Shown piece after piece: positions 10,074 through 21,247 of a stretch of 64,000 nt of DNA. Both the position numbers and the translations under genes were made by a program. Source of the DNA: Wurfbainia villosa (lineage: Eukaryota; Streptophyta; Magnoliopsida; Zingiberales; Zingiberaceae); assembly GCA_025175895.1 (NCBI GenBank), contig CM045991.1, positions 81,641,174 through 81,705,173 of the forward strand. Direction: 5' to 3'. How positions within the stretch are numbered: the stretch's first letter is position 1; the number at the start of each line of letters is the position of its first letter. Under the pieces are notes generated by a model. The model was given only the letters and a program-made list of their open reading frames with translations. It did not search any database and was not told the origin of the DNA.

Positions 10074-11152
10074 TCCATCTTCCTTGTGGGTATCTTTGCT
10101 TCGAGATTTGTTTTTAGTACTTCAAGTACTGGTTCTTCTGTGGTGATAACAGCCAAAATTTCTTGCTCTGCTTCTCCCATTTTCATATCATCCTGGTTGA
10201 CGGATGCAATCCTATTTTCAGAAATACGAATATAGCCTTCAAACTGTAGTGAAACGCTTCCATCTAAGAGTGTCCTTGTCTCTACCCTGGTTGGTGCCAC
10301 AGGGTTTCTTCTGGCTGATGGCCTTAGTATCCACCTTTGTTGTTGTAGTTCTTCAGTAGTGAATCTTGTGCCTGGGATTGCGTTGACTCCTCTACTAACC
10401 AAGTAGTTTGTAACATTCTGAACATTGTAGGAGAAATTAGTGAAACTAGTATTGGTTAAACGCCCTACCATCATCCTTGTGATTAGTAGATTGCTAGTTC
10501 CTCCTTGCCACTCCTGATATCCATGTGTTTGAATGGATAACTCAATGTTATTTGCAAAATCTTCAACATTGATCATCAGGTCTGGGATAACATATACCAT
10601 CTGAGTTCCTCTGCTTAGATCCATCTCCATTGTAGCAATAATGGATCTGTCTCTTCTCCATCTTGTGTCTCGTAATACCACTAGTACCATAGCTCCAGTA
10701 TTTCTTCTATGAAGGGAATGTACTCTGATCATCACTAGTCCCATGTGAATATGATGAAAACCTACTTCTTGGAGCCTTTGATGACTTTCTTCAGTGACCA
10801 ATGGAAGGTCCACTTGACTTTCTTCAATGCATAAAAGATCCTCCTCAGAGTAATGCTGATATACTCTGTGTTGAGTGGGCTGAAAGCCTGTAGAATATAA
10901 TATTTTAGCTGGCACCATATTTGCTCTTCTTGTTCTGGAAATTTCTAGTTTCTCTTCCAGATCTACTTGACTTTCAATATATCTTCTATATCTCCTTTGG
11001 TTGGGGAATATCCTTCTTTGAAGATTATAAAGCATCCTTTGACCCTGCCTGTAGTCTCGTATTTGATTTTCTGAGCTTGGTACTTGAACGGCTGATGATG
11101 TACCAATAGCAGGTGGCCGGGTGCTAGTGGAATGTCTTGCACTTGAAGACAT
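10074..11152 (-). pseudogene. EPRV ORF3 start: movement protein (copy C, cut by solo LTR)
   Basis: The ATG at 11152 overlaps the ORF2 stop as TAATG. About 360 codons are open to the LTR. The N-terminal ~100 residues are Arg/Gln-rich. The movement-protein domain follows (MVYVIPDLMI, LSIQTHGYQEW, LLITRMMVGRLTNTS, VNAIPGTR), closely resembling badnavirus movement proteins. A linker then leads to the dUTPase, where the LTR cuts the gene after KIPTRK. The remainder continues at 6911 downward. Movement proteins of this family act in cell-to-cell passage through tubules; here the gene cannot make the full polyprotein. Confidence 0.85.
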
Positions 11153-11556
11153 TATTTTGATTTCTCGTTGTTGAGAATATCTGCAGGATTCCTGAATACT
11201 AATATAGAGCCTTTCTTCTTTGGAATCACGGATCCTTCAGCAAGATTAATTCCTACGATCCTTTTAGTAAGATCGTCAATAGCACCTTCAAGCTCGTTAG
11301 AAGGTCCTGTGGCTTGAGTAGACGCTTGTCCTTTCAATTGATTTACTTGATTCCTCAGATCCTGCACCTGTTTGTAAATATCTATCAGGAAAGATATTAT
11401 TGTGTTATTTTGTTTAACAAGGACCCTTTGGTATTCGAAGGAGGTTTTGTACTATGATGGTACTGCAAAACCTATTGCTTGTGGCTCTATAATTTCTGTC
11501 GTTTTTAAGGTTTTTAGCTATGAGCTTTCAACAGATTGATTTTCTAATTCGCTCAT
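11152..11556 (-). pseudogene. EPRV ORF2 (virion-associated protein), copy C
   Basis: The start ATG at 11556 overlaps the ORF1 stop as ATGA, the arrangement typical of badnaviruses. The end overlaps the ORF3 start. Two stops interrupt it: one after VESS (about codon 13) and a TAG replacing a Gln codon in VPS-YKT. The C-terminal half is intact and includes a Leu/Gln-rich coiled-coil-like stretch (LRNQVNQLKGQ) and a Lys-rich end (IPKKKGSILVF). Badnavirus ORF2 proteins bind nucleic acid and associate with virions. Confidence 0.8.
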
Positions 11557-11963
11557 CCACCTATTAAACTTTTCACCTCTTGCAAGACTTGTTCTATTTT
11601 TCTGACACTTGTCCTTAACTCTTTTTCTAGGACTTCTTCCTCCGCTAGGATTGGTTGTATTATTGTTTTAATTTCTCCAAGCTTCGGGCTTCGATTGTTG
11701 ATGATTTCTTTTTCTAAAGAAGCTACTGTATCTCTTAAGAGAGATATTTCACTCTTTAGTTTAAGATTCTCTTCTTCCAATACAAAGAAATGTTTTAGAG
11801 TAACTTTAGAAAGGGGTGAGACCCTATCGAACACCACCTCAAGGTTGTTGGCTAGGAGTAGGTTTGTTGGTTGTGGATTCTTAGCAAGATCAAGGTATTC
11901 CAGGTTTTTGCTTTGGGATTTCTCATACCATTGCCTTATATTTTGTTCAAATCTATCACTCAT
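11553..11963 (-). CDS. EPRV ORF1 protein, intact (136 aa)
   Basis: A complete ORF runs from MSDRFEQNIRQWYE to KSLIGG. The N-terminal pattern (acidic start, W-Y-E, LEYLDLA) is that of badnavirus ORF1, a small virion-associated protein of unclear function and similar length. The middle and C-terminal parts are rich in Leu, Glu and Lys with heptad spacing (EEENLKLKSEISLLRDTVASLEKE), suggesting a coiled coil. The stop overlaps the ORF2 start. This is the only full-length intact ORF1 in the array. Whether it is ever transcribed is unknown; its own upstream leader and primer site are present but no promoter is attached on this segment. Confidence 0.8.
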   Translation of the reverse strand: MSDRFEQNIRQWYEKSQSKNLEYLDLAKNPQPTNLLLANNLEVVFDRVSPLSKVTLKHFFVLEEENLKLKSEISLLRDTVASLEKEIINNRSPKLGEIKTIIQPILAEEEVLEKELRTSVRKIEQVLQEVKSLIGG

Positions 11964-12192
11964 CCAATTTCCGGCTTACTTACGGCTTAGGATTTTGTAA
12001 AATTTTCTTGCTCACCCGACGGGACACGGCTCTCCCTGGAGTCTTACGTTCACTGCGGTCTTTTGCAATCAATTAACAAAATCGTTCGCCTTATCATAAA
12101 CCATTAATGAAGATAAAGCTTGTATTGAAACAAAAAGGATAGTTAGAGACCCGTACCTCCAACCTGGAATATAAAGGATTTTAGCCAAGAAA
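11964..12192 (-). other. EPRV leader between primer site and ORF1 (copy C)
   Basis: This untranslated leader of about 230 bases runs on the minus strand between the tRNA-Met site and the ORF1 start. It contains only very short frames. It is shared almost base for base by the copies at 15874-16102, 22058-22278 and 31528-31756. Confidence 0.7.
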
Positions 12193-12208
12193 CATGGCTC
12201 TGATACCA
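12193..12208 (-). other. tRNA-Met primer-binding site of EPRV (copy C)
   Basis: The minus strand reads TGGTATCAGAGCCATG, the complement of the 3' end of plant initiator tRNA-Met. It marks base 1 of caulimovirid genomes by convention. Directly beyond it (12209-12214) the copy is joined to an inverted reverse-transcriptase piece. Confidence 0.9.
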
Positions 12209-12213
12209 AGTAG

Positions 12214-12857
12214 TCTATTATGCTATGGAGCCATCAAATCCAAAAATTTTCAGAAGGCATGAGGTGTTAATTGAAAAATTGAAGAATCAGGGATATATAG
12301 GCGAAGACCCACTGAAATATTGGTCAAAAAACAAAATTCTGTGCAAAATAGATATTATCAATCCTGATATCACAATTCAGGATAAGCCTTTATCTCATAT
12401 AACTCCCCTCATGAAGCAGGCATTTGAAAAGCATATTAAAGCATTACTCCAGTTGAAGGTTATCAGGACAAGCAAAAGTAGGCACAGAACTATGGCCATG
12501 ATTGTACAGTAAGGTACTAGTATTGATCCTATTACAAAGAAGGAAGTAAGAGGAAAGGAAAGAATGGTTTTCAACTATAAAACCCTGAATGACAATACCT
12601 ACAAAGATCAATACAGTCTTCCAGGCATCAATACTATCCTGAAGAAGGTGGGAAATTCAAAAATTTATTCCAAATTTGATCTCAAGTCAGAATTTCATCA
12701 GATAGTTATGGATCCTGAATCTGTGGAGTGGACGGCTTTTATTAGCCCTTCTAGACTTTACGAATGGTTAGTAATGTCATTTGGATTGAAAAATGCACCT
12801 GCTACATTTCAGAGGAAAATGGATTCATACTTTCAAGGTACGGAAAATTTCATTGAA
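12214..12857 (+). pseudogene. EPRV ORF3 fragment: protease end and reverse transcriptase, inverted (copy D)
   Basis: The plus-strand frame from MEPSNPKIF covers the linker and the N-terminal half of reverse transcriptase (VFNYKTLN, SKFDLKS, FGLKNAP). It ends before the catalytic YIDD box. One in-frame stop (TAA for Ser) follows IVQ at about 12511. Both ends of the piece are the same joints as in the copy at 16124-16769, so this is a duplicated rearrangement and not an independent capture. Confidence 0.85.
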
Positions 12858-15568
12858 TAGATGGTCTGGACTTCTTTGTTATGTAGCCATGTGTGATCAC
12901 AATAAGCTTGCTCCTCAGGGATATTAATTTGGACCTGCCAGCCTTTATCTTCACCAAAAAGTACAAACAAAAATTCTTTTTCAGGAAAAGTAGCTGTTAC
13001 CATGCTACAGTGTTGTTCAGTATCCATCTCTCCTTCTGATATGCTGCAGATGGCATCACTTTCTGTTTCATCTTGGTCTACTGATACAACATCAAATTCT
13101 TCTGGTAAATCAATTTCGTTGAGCATTGCTATTCTCTTCTTGTTTCCTATTTTGTTTCGACATTCCCTTGCAAAATGTCCTTCTTCTCCACATATGTAGC
13201 ATTTGCACTTTTTTACCTTGGTTCTATCATGCTGGTACTTCTTTTTTATCACACAAACGTGTGATTTGTGAGGTTTCCCTTTGTAACTCTGGGCCTTCCT
13301 CAGACCATACCTTTTCTGTCCCTGGTAGTAACTGGGTAGAGGTATTTGTGAACAAAACTGCAAGTCTTTTAGGCTCCTTTGAAGTGAAGCCATTTTGCAC
13401 ATTTCCTTGAGTTCTTGGTAAGCGTGATGAATTCAGGGAAGAACTCCTATAGTGTTTCCTGGGTAGCATTCCTGAAACTTCTGTTCAAGATAATTTCCAA
13501 TTAATGGAGGCATTTTTCGGTAGAACTTACTTGATAATTCTTCATTAATGAACATTCTGCCTGTGTTTGCTGCTAGCTCTTTGTATTGGTTCATATAGGC
13601 AACCAATTCCTTTGTGCTTGGGCAAGCTAATCTTTCTAGATCAAGATAAGCCTGGTTCTGCTCCGCTGTTGACCCTGAAGTGGGATCTTCTAGGGTGATT
13701 ATTCTTCTTATCTGTGACAGAACATTTTGCATTTCATCTGCTGCATTGATTAGCTTATCATATTGATCAGGAAACATCATCCTCCATTGGATGAAAGTCT
13801 TCTTCTCGTTTTCCCCCAATAGATTTTCAATATATAGCACTTTGGATCTCTTATCAGCCCAAATTTTCGAGTCAATTACATTGATAGTAATTGATTCCCA
13901 CCTGGAAATGACATCGTTATACAAACCAATATCATCAGGTAAGACCAGAAGTGCACCTATTTGTTGTTGGGCAGGAGGGAGTTGCCATAATTCATTATTA
14001 TACCCTTCCTTGAATCTCCCTACTTTTGAATGAGAAAGATCCATAGTATTATAAGGATTCATCCTTCCTGCTGGTCTTGATGCGGGTCCATATTGTGGAG
14101 GACCCATGACTGAATCATCTGGTGGGTTAAATGCAGATGTTGCTCCTGATGATGCTAGAATATTTCTTATCAAAGGATAATCCATTTCTGCATCATCTAG
14201 CTGAGTGAAAACTACTTCTTCAGTGTCAGATAATATCTCATCACCTTCATCTTCATCGTTCAATGTTGTTTTTGAAGAATAGAATGTTTCCTCTTAATGA
14301 TCTTCTTGATCAGAGTCTCCCCAAGATGGGGTAATAAGACTCATATCCCAATCATGCTTTGGTATTGTGTATTTGACATAATAGTCAAATTTTCCACTGG
14401 GCTGCCCCAAAGTATCCCAGATTTCTTCTGTATTTTGAGAACTTCCCTCTCCACCACATTTCGCAAATAGATTAATCCATTCTTCATCCTGAAGTGTAAA
14501 TAAAGTTTGTTCTTCAGAAATAGAGGGAGAGCATAATTTCTTCATAAGCTTGTCCCATGCTTCTGTACCCATCTGAGTACTTCTTTCCCCAAATCCTTGT
14601 TGTTGTCTTGTTGTGTTAGATAGTTGTTCCACTTGTTGGACTGGAATAATGCTGGCCTTCTCTAGGATAAGTTGAGCCACTACTTCTCCCTGTGATAATT
14701 TTAGAGTCTCTGAAGTCATATTGAAAACCAAAATATATACCTGGCCTCGGTAGTCATTATCAATTACTCCAGCTCCAATTTGAATGCCTTTCTTCCATGA
14801 AATCCCTGATTTAGGAGCTATTCTTCCGTAGTGTCCTTCCGGAATAGCGAACGCTAATCCAGTTTCGATTAATGCTCTGCCTCCTGGTTGGATTTCATAA
14901 TTATAGCATATTGAAAGGTCATACCCGATTGATCCTTCCGTCTTCCTTGTGGGTATCTTTGCTTCGGGATTTGTTTTTAGTACTTCAAGTACTGGTTCTT
15001 CTGTGGTGATAACAGCCAAAATTTTTTGCTCTGCTTCTCCCATTTCCATATCATCCTGGTTGACGGATGCAATCCTATTTTCAGAAATAGGAATATAGCC
15101 TTCAAACTGTAGTGAAACGCTTCCATCTAAGAGTGTCCTTGTCTCTACCCTGGTTGGTGCCACAGGGTTTCTTCTGGCTGATGGCCTTAGTATCCACCTT
15201 TGTTGTTGTAGTTCTTCAGTAGTGATTCTTGTGCCTGGGATTGCATTGACTCCTCTACTAACCAAGTAGTCTGTTACATTCTGAACATTGTAGGAGAAAT
15301 TAGTGAAACTAGTATTGGTTAAACGCCCTACCATCATCCTTGTGATTAGTAGATTGCTAGTTCCTCTTTGCCACTCCTGATATCCATGTGTTTGAATGGA
15401 TAACTCAATGTTATTTGCAAAATCTTCAACATTGATCATCAGGTCTGGGATAACATATACCATCTGAGTTCCTCTGCTTAGATCCATCTCCATTGTAACA
15501 ATAATGGATCTGTCTCCTCTCCATCTTGTGTCTCGTAATACCACTAGTACCATAGCTCCAGTATTTCT
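12858..15568 (-). pseudogene. EPRV ORF3 fragment: movement protein (part), dUTPase, coat protein (copy E)
   Basis: On the minus strand the frame begins within the movement protein (MVLVVLRDTRW) and runs open for 419 codons through a dUTPase with all five motifs in good form (GYDLS; GRIAPKSGIS; GAGVIDNDYRG; LSQGEVVAQL; QQGFGERST). A TAA at 14294 replaces a Gln codon. The coat protein then runs open from 14263 to a TGA at 13433 (for Arg). The nucleic-acid-binding knuckle CKCYICGEEGHFAREC lies in 12858-13402. Both visible stops fit C-to-T changes. The piece ends before the second Cys motif. Confidence 0.85.
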
Positions 15569-15873
15569 TTATAATCCAAAATTTTCCAGAAGAGGGAAAT
15601 ATTAGCAATCCAAAGTTAAAGATTCTCTTTAGTTTATAAAATTGGTGAAGGTTTTATTTCACTCTTTAGTTTAAGATTCTCTTCTTCCAATACAAAGAAA
15701 TGTTTTAGAGTAACTTTAGAAAGGAGTGAGACCGTATCGAACACCACCTCAAGGTTGTTGGCTATGAGTAGGTTTGTTGGTTCTGGATTCTTAGCAAGAT
15801 CAAGGTATTCCAGGTTTTTGCTTTGGGATTTCTCATACCATTGCCTTATATTTTGTTCAAATCTATCACTCAT
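15569..15873 (-). pseudogene. EPRV ORF1, truncated at a rearrangement joint (copy E)
   Basis: ORF1 starts at 15873 (MSDRFEQN) and is normal to KLKSEI, then reads into joint sequence and stops at 15634 (79 codons). The joint at about 15565-15660 links mid-ORF1 directly to the middle of the movement protein, so the ORF1 C-terminus, ORF2 and the ORF3 start are lost. The joint includes a short ORF1-derived duplication and about 60 bases of mixed origin. The same joint recurs at 31217-31310. Confidence 0.8.
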
Positions 15874-16102
15874 CCAATTTCCGGCTTACTTACGGCTTAG
15901 GATTTTGTAAAATTTTCTTGCTCACCCGACGGGACACGGCTCTCCCTAGAGTCTTACGTTCACTGTGGTCTTTTGCAATCAATTAACAAAATCGTTCGCC
16001 TTATCATAAACCATTAATGAAGATAAAGCTTGTATTGAAACAAAAAGGATAGTTAGAGACCCGTACCTCCAACCTGGAATATAAAGGATTTTAGCCAAGA
16101 AA

Positions 16103-16118
16103 CATGGCTCTGATACCA
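16103..16118 (-). other. tRNA-Met primer-binding site of EPRV (copy E)
   Basis: The minus strand reads TGGTATCAGAGCCATG, preceded (15874-16102) by the standard leader. The sequence across the site into the inverted reverse transcriptase piece is the same as at 12193-12225. Confidence 0.9.
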
Positions 16119-16123
16119 AGTAG

Positions 16124-16769
16124 TCTATTATGCTATGGAGCCATCAAATCCAAAAATTTTCAGAAGGCATGAGGAGTTAATTGAAAAATTGAAGAATCAG
16201 GGATATATAGGCGAAGACCCACTGAAATATTGGTCAAAAAACAAAATTTTGTGCAAAATAGATATTATCAATCCTGATATCACAATTCAGTATAAGCCTT
16301 TATCTCATATAACTCCCCTCATGAAGCAGGCATTTGAAAAGCATATTAAAGCATTACTCCAGTTGAAGATTATCAGGCCAAGCAAAAGTAGGCACAGAAC
16401 TATGGCCATGATTGTACAGTCAGGTACTAGTATTGATCCTATTACAAAGAAGGAAGTAAGAGGAAAGGAAAGAATGGTTTTCAACTATAAAACCCTGAAT
16501 GACAATACCTACAAAGATCAATACAGTCTTCCAGGCATCAATACTATCCTGAAGAAGGTGGGAAATTCAAAAATTTATTCCAAATTTGATCTCAAGTCAG
16601 AATTTCATCAGATTGTTATGGATCCTGAATCTGTGGAGTGGACGACTTTTATTAGCCCTTCTGGACTTTACGAATGGTTAGTAATGCCATTTGTCTTGAA
16701 AAATGCATCTGCTGCATTTCAGAGTAAAATGGATTCATGCTTTCAAGGTACGGAAAATTTCATTGCATA
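16124..16769 (+). pseudogene. EPRV ORF3 fragment: reverse transcriptase N-terminal half, inverted (copy F)
   Basis: An open frame of 211 codons from MEPSNPKIF reaches FQGTENFIA, then stops at the joint with an inverted coat-protein piece. Conserved reverse transcriptase blocks are present up to MPFVLKN, but the YIDD catalytic box is missing. Differences from other copies include G-to-E in DLKSEFHQ and V for G in the MPFxLKN block. The first of these is shared with copy D. Confidence 0.85.
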
Positions 16770-18020
16770 GATGGTCTGGACTTCTTTGTTATGTAGCCAT
16801 GTGTGATCACAATAAGCTTGCTCCTCAGGGATATTAATTTGGACCTGCCAGCCTTTATCTTCACCAAAAAGTACAAACAAAAATTCTTTTCGAAAAGTAG
16901 TCATACCATGCTACAGTGTTGTTCAGTATCCATCTCTCCTTCTGATATGCTGCAGATGGCATCACTTTCTGTTTCATCTTGGTCTACTGATACAACATCA
17001 AATTCTTCTGGTAAATCAATTTCGTTGAGCATTGCAATTCTCTCCTTGTTTCCTATTTTGTTTCGACATTCCCTTGAAAAATGTCCTTCTTCTCCACATA
17101 TGTAGCATTTGCACTTTTTTACCTTGGTTTTGTCATGCTGGTACTTCTTTTTGATCACACGAACGTGTGATTTGTGAGGTTTCCCTTTGTAACTCTGAGC
17201 CTTCCTCAGACCATACCTTTTTTGTCCCTGGTAGTAACTAGGTAGAGGTATTTGTGAACAAAACTGCAAGTCTTTTAGGCTCCTTTGAAGTGAAGCCTGT
17301 TTGCACAATTCCTTGAGTTCTTGGTAAGCGTGATGAATTCGGGGAAGAACTCCTACAGTGTTTCCTGGGTAGCATTCCTGAAACTTCTGCTCAAGATAAT
17401 TTCCAATTAATGGAGGCATTTTTCGGTAGAACTTACTTGATAATTCTTCATTAATGAACATTCTGCCTGTCTTTGCTGCTAGCTCTTTGTATTGGTTCAT
17501 ATAGGCAACCAATTCCTTTGTGCTTGGGCAAGATAATCTTTCTAGATCAAGATAAGCCTGGTTCTACTCCGCTGTTGACCCCGAAGTGGGATCTTCTAGG
17601 GTGATTATTCTTCTTATCTGTGACAGAACATTTTGTGTTTCATCTGTTGCATTGATTAGCTTATCATATTGATCAGGGAACATCATCCTCCATTGGATGA
17701 AAGTCTTCTTCTCGATTTCCCCCAATAGATTTTCAATATATAGCACTTTGGATCTCTTATCAGCCCAAATTTTCGAGTCAATTACATTGGTAGTAATTGA
17801 TTCCCACCTGGAAATGACATCGTTATACAAACCAATATCATCAGGTAAGACCAGAAGTGCACCTGTTTGTTGTTGGCCAGGAGGGAGTTGCCATAATTCA
17901 TTATTATACCCTTCCTTGAATCTCCCTACTTTTGAATGAGAAAGATCCATAGTATTATAAGGATTCATCCTTCCTACTGGTCTTGATGCGGGTCCATATT
18001 GTGGAGGACCCATGACTGAA
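16770..18020 (-). pseudogene. EPRV ORF3 fragment: coat protein (copy G)
   Basis: The minus-strand coat protein runs from MGPPQYGPASRP to the acidic segment after the zinc knuckle. It is open from the left end of the domain to a stop at 17564, then again from 17512 to 16901. The knuckle CKCYICGEEGHFSREC is intact (one A-to-S change). A short deletion near 16888 breaks the frame in FPEKEF. Flanked on both sides by plus-strand pieces. Confidence 0.85.
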
Positions 18021-18390
18021 TCTTCAGCCATAGATGCTGAAATTTTTGCAGCCATGGAGACACTGAGTTGGCTCAAAATTCATTACTTGGATAAGGAGGA
18101 AATCACTCTGAGCACAGATTGCCAAGCAATCATTAGTTTTCACAACAAAACTGTGAGGAACAAACCTTCCAGGGTTCGATGGTTGGTTTTCACCGATTAC
18201 ATTACAGGAACAGGTGTAAAAATTAATTTTGAACATATAGATGGAAAATTGAACATTTTTGCAGATTCACTATCCAGGTTAATTGAAGAAAAGGAGGAAG
18301 TCATCCACATGATCAGAACTGAGGACGAATGGACAAGGATTATGCATCCTGATACAACTACTTCATTTGATTACAAACTCTTGAATCAAT
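18021..18390 (+). pseudogene. EPRV ORF3 fragment: RNase H, inverted (copy H)
   Basis: The plus-strand frame covers the second catalytic Glu (DAEIFAAMETL), third Asp (STDCQAI) and last Asp (IFADSLSR), and ends at YKLLNQ. The first Asp segment is missing. It is joined at 18391 to about 40 bases of coat N-terminus in the same orientation (SNTEEVVFTQLD), then to reverse transcriptase. Confidence 0.8.
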
Positions 18391-19834
18391 TATCTAACAC
18401 TGAAGAAGTAGTTTTCACTCAGCTAGATCTTTTATCAATCCTGATATCACAATTCAGGATAAGCCTTTATCTCATATAACTCCCCTCATGAAGCAGGCAT
18501 TTGAAAAGCATATTAAAGCATTACTCCAGTTGAAGGTTATCAGGCCAAGCAAAAGTAGGCACAGAACTATGGCCATGATTGTACAGTCAGGTACTAGTAT
18601 TGATCCTATTACAACGAAGGAAGTAAGAGGAAAGGAAAGAATGGTTTTCAACTATAAAACCCTGAATGACAATACCTACAAAGATCAATACAGTCTTCCA
18701 GGCATCAATACTATCCTGAAGAAGGTGGGAAATTCAAAAATTTATTCCAAATTTGATCTCAAGTCAGGATTTCATCAGATAGCTATGGATCCTGAATTTG
18801 TGGAGTGGACGGCTTTTATTAGCCCTTCTGGACTTTACAAATGGTTAGTAATGTCATTTGGCTTGAAAAATGCACCTGCTGCATTTCAGAGGAAAATGGA
18901 TTCATGCTTTCAAGGTACGGAAAATTTCATTGCTGTATATATATATGATATCTTGATATTTTCTGAATCAGAACAGAGTCATATGAAGCATTTGGAAATA
19001 ATGCTAAAAATTTGTGAAGAGAATGGGTTAATCTTATCTCCAACCAAATATAAATTGGCTGTCAAAAAGATTGAATTTCTTGGGGCAGAAATTGGTGAAG
19101 GAAAACTGAAGCTTCAACCGCATATAATCAAGAAGATTGCTGAGTTCAAGGAGGAGCAGTTAAAAACCAAGAATGGTCTTCGATCTTGGTTAGGAATTCT
19201 TAATTACTCAAGGACATACATTCCCAACTTAAGTACTAAGCTGGGACCATTATGTGAGAAAACATCTCCTCACGGGGATAAAAGAATGAAGGACTCAGAT
19301 TGGAAAATTGTGAAACAGATCAAAGCCCAAGTCTAGCAGCTACCTGACCTGGAAATTCCCCCAGAAAATGCATATATCATCCTAGAAATAGATGGTTCAA
19401 TGTCTGGCTGGGGAGGAGTATGCAAGTGGAAGAGGCAAAATTTTGATCCTCGAAATACTGAAAAGGTATGTGCTTATGCACATGGAAAATTCCCAACAGT
19501 AAAATTAGCCACAGATGCTGAAATTTATGCAGCCATGGAGACACTGAGTTCGCTCAAAATTCATTACTTGGATAAGGAGGAAATCACTCTGAGGACAGAT
19601 TGCCAAGCAGTCATTAGTTTTCACAACAAAACTGTGAGGAACAAACCTTCCAGGGTTCGATGGTTGGCTTTCACCGATTACATTACAAGAACAGGTGTAA
19701 AAATTAATTTTGAACATATAGATGGAAAACTGAACATTTTTGCAGATTCACTATCCAGGTTAATTGAAGAAAAGGAGGAAGCCATCCACATGATCAGAAC
19801 TGAGGATGAATGGACAAGGATCATGCATCCTGAT
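18391..19834 (+). pseudogene. EPRV ORF3 fragment: reverse transcriptase and RNase H, inverted (copy J)
   Basis: After a 40-base coat scrap, the plus-strand frame runs from NPDITIQDK through reverse transcriptase, with the catalytic box read as YIYD, where intact copies have YIDD, so one active-site Asp is changed to Tyr. A TAG at about 19335 replaces a Gln in AQV-QLPDL. RNase H follows with all four acidic positions (EIDGS, DAEIYAAM, RTDCQAV, IFADSLSR). It breaks off at RIMHPD. This is the longest plus-strand piece in the array. Confidence 0.85.
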
Positions 19835-19847
19835 GTTGTCTTGTTGT

Positions 19848-21247
19848 GTCAGATATTTATTGCACTTGTTGGACTGGAATAATGCTGGCCTTCTCTAGGA
19901 TAAGTTGAGCCACTACTTCTCCCTGTGATAATTTTAGAGTCTCTGAAGTCATATTGAAAACCAAAATATATACCTGGCCTCGGTAGTCATTATCAATTAC
20001 TCCAGCTCCAATTTGAATGCCTTTCTTCCATGAAATCCCTGATTTAGGAGCTATTCTTTCGTAGTGTCCTTCCGGAATAGCGAACGCTAATCCAGTTTCG
20101 ATTAATGCTCTGCCTCCTGGTTGGATTTTATAATTATAGCATATTGAAAGGTCATACCCGATTGATCCTTTCGTCTTCCTTGTGGGTATTTTTGCTTCGG
20201 GATTTGTTTTTAGTACTTCAAGTACTGGTTCTTCTGTGGTGATAACAGCCAAAATTTCTTGCTCTGCTTCTCCCATTTCCATATCATCCTGGTTGACGGA
20301 TGCAATCCTATTTTCAGAAATTGGAATATAGCCTTCAAACTGTAGTGAAACGCTTCCATCTAAGAGTGTCCTTGTCTCTACCCTGGTTGGTGCCACAGGG
20401 TTTCTTCTGGCTGATGGCCTTAGTATCCACCTTTGTTGTTGTAGTTCTTCAGTAGTGAATCTTGTGCCTAGGATTGCGTTGACTCCTCTACTAACCAAGT
20501 AGTCTGTAACATTCTGAACATTGTAGGAGAAATTAGTGAAACTAGTATTGGTTAAACGCCCTACCATCATCCTTGTGATTAGTAGATTGCTAGTTCCTCC
20601 TTGCCACTCCTGATATCCATGTGTTTGAATGGATAACTCAATGTTATTTGCAAAATCTTCAACATTGATCATCAGGTCCGGGATAACATATACCATCTGG
20701 GTTCCTCTGCTTAGATCCATCTCCATTGTAGCAATAATGGACCTGTCTCCTCTCCATCTTGTGTCTCGTAATACCACTAGTACCATAGCTCCAGTATTTC
20801 TTCTATGAAGGGTATGTACTATGATCATCACTAGTCTCATGTGAATATGATGAAAACCTGCTTCTCGGAGCCTTTGATGACTTTCTTCAGTGACCAATGG
20901 AAGGTTCACTTGACTTTCTTCAATGCATAAAAGATCCTTTTCAGAGTAATGCTGATATACTCTGTGTTGAGTGGGTTGAAAGCCTGTAGAATATAATATT
21001 CAGTTGGCACCATATTTGCTCTTCTTGTTCTAGAAATTTCTAGTTGCTCTTCCGGATCTACTTGACTTTCAATAGATCTTCTATATCTCCTTTGATTGGG
21101 GAATATCCTTCTTTGAAGATTATAAAGCATCCTTTGACCCTGCCTGTAGTCTCGTATTTTATTTTCTGAGCTTGGTACTTGAACGGCTAATGATGTACCA
21201 ATAGCAGGTGGTCGGGTGCTAGTGGAATTTCTTGCACTTGAAGACAT
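19848..21247 (-). pseudogene. EPRV ORF3 5' part: movement protein and dUTPase (copy K)
   Basis: It starts MSSSARNSTS at 21247. A frameshift near 20995 breaks the Arg-rich N-terminal region; a second long frame (20909-19857) holds the complete movement domain and four dUTPase motifs (GYDLS, ERIAPKSGIS, GAGVIDNDYRG, LSQGEVVAQL). The fifth motif is cut at the junction near 19850. G-to-E in motif 2 is unlike the best copies. Confidence 0.85.

Noticed and set aside
12193..12208. Sequence matching the initiator tRNA 3' end (also at 16103, 22279, 31757, 48846, 56635)
   Set aside because: Not tRNA genes: only the 13-16 bases complementary to the tRNA 3' end are present, each at the expected primer site of a retroelement.
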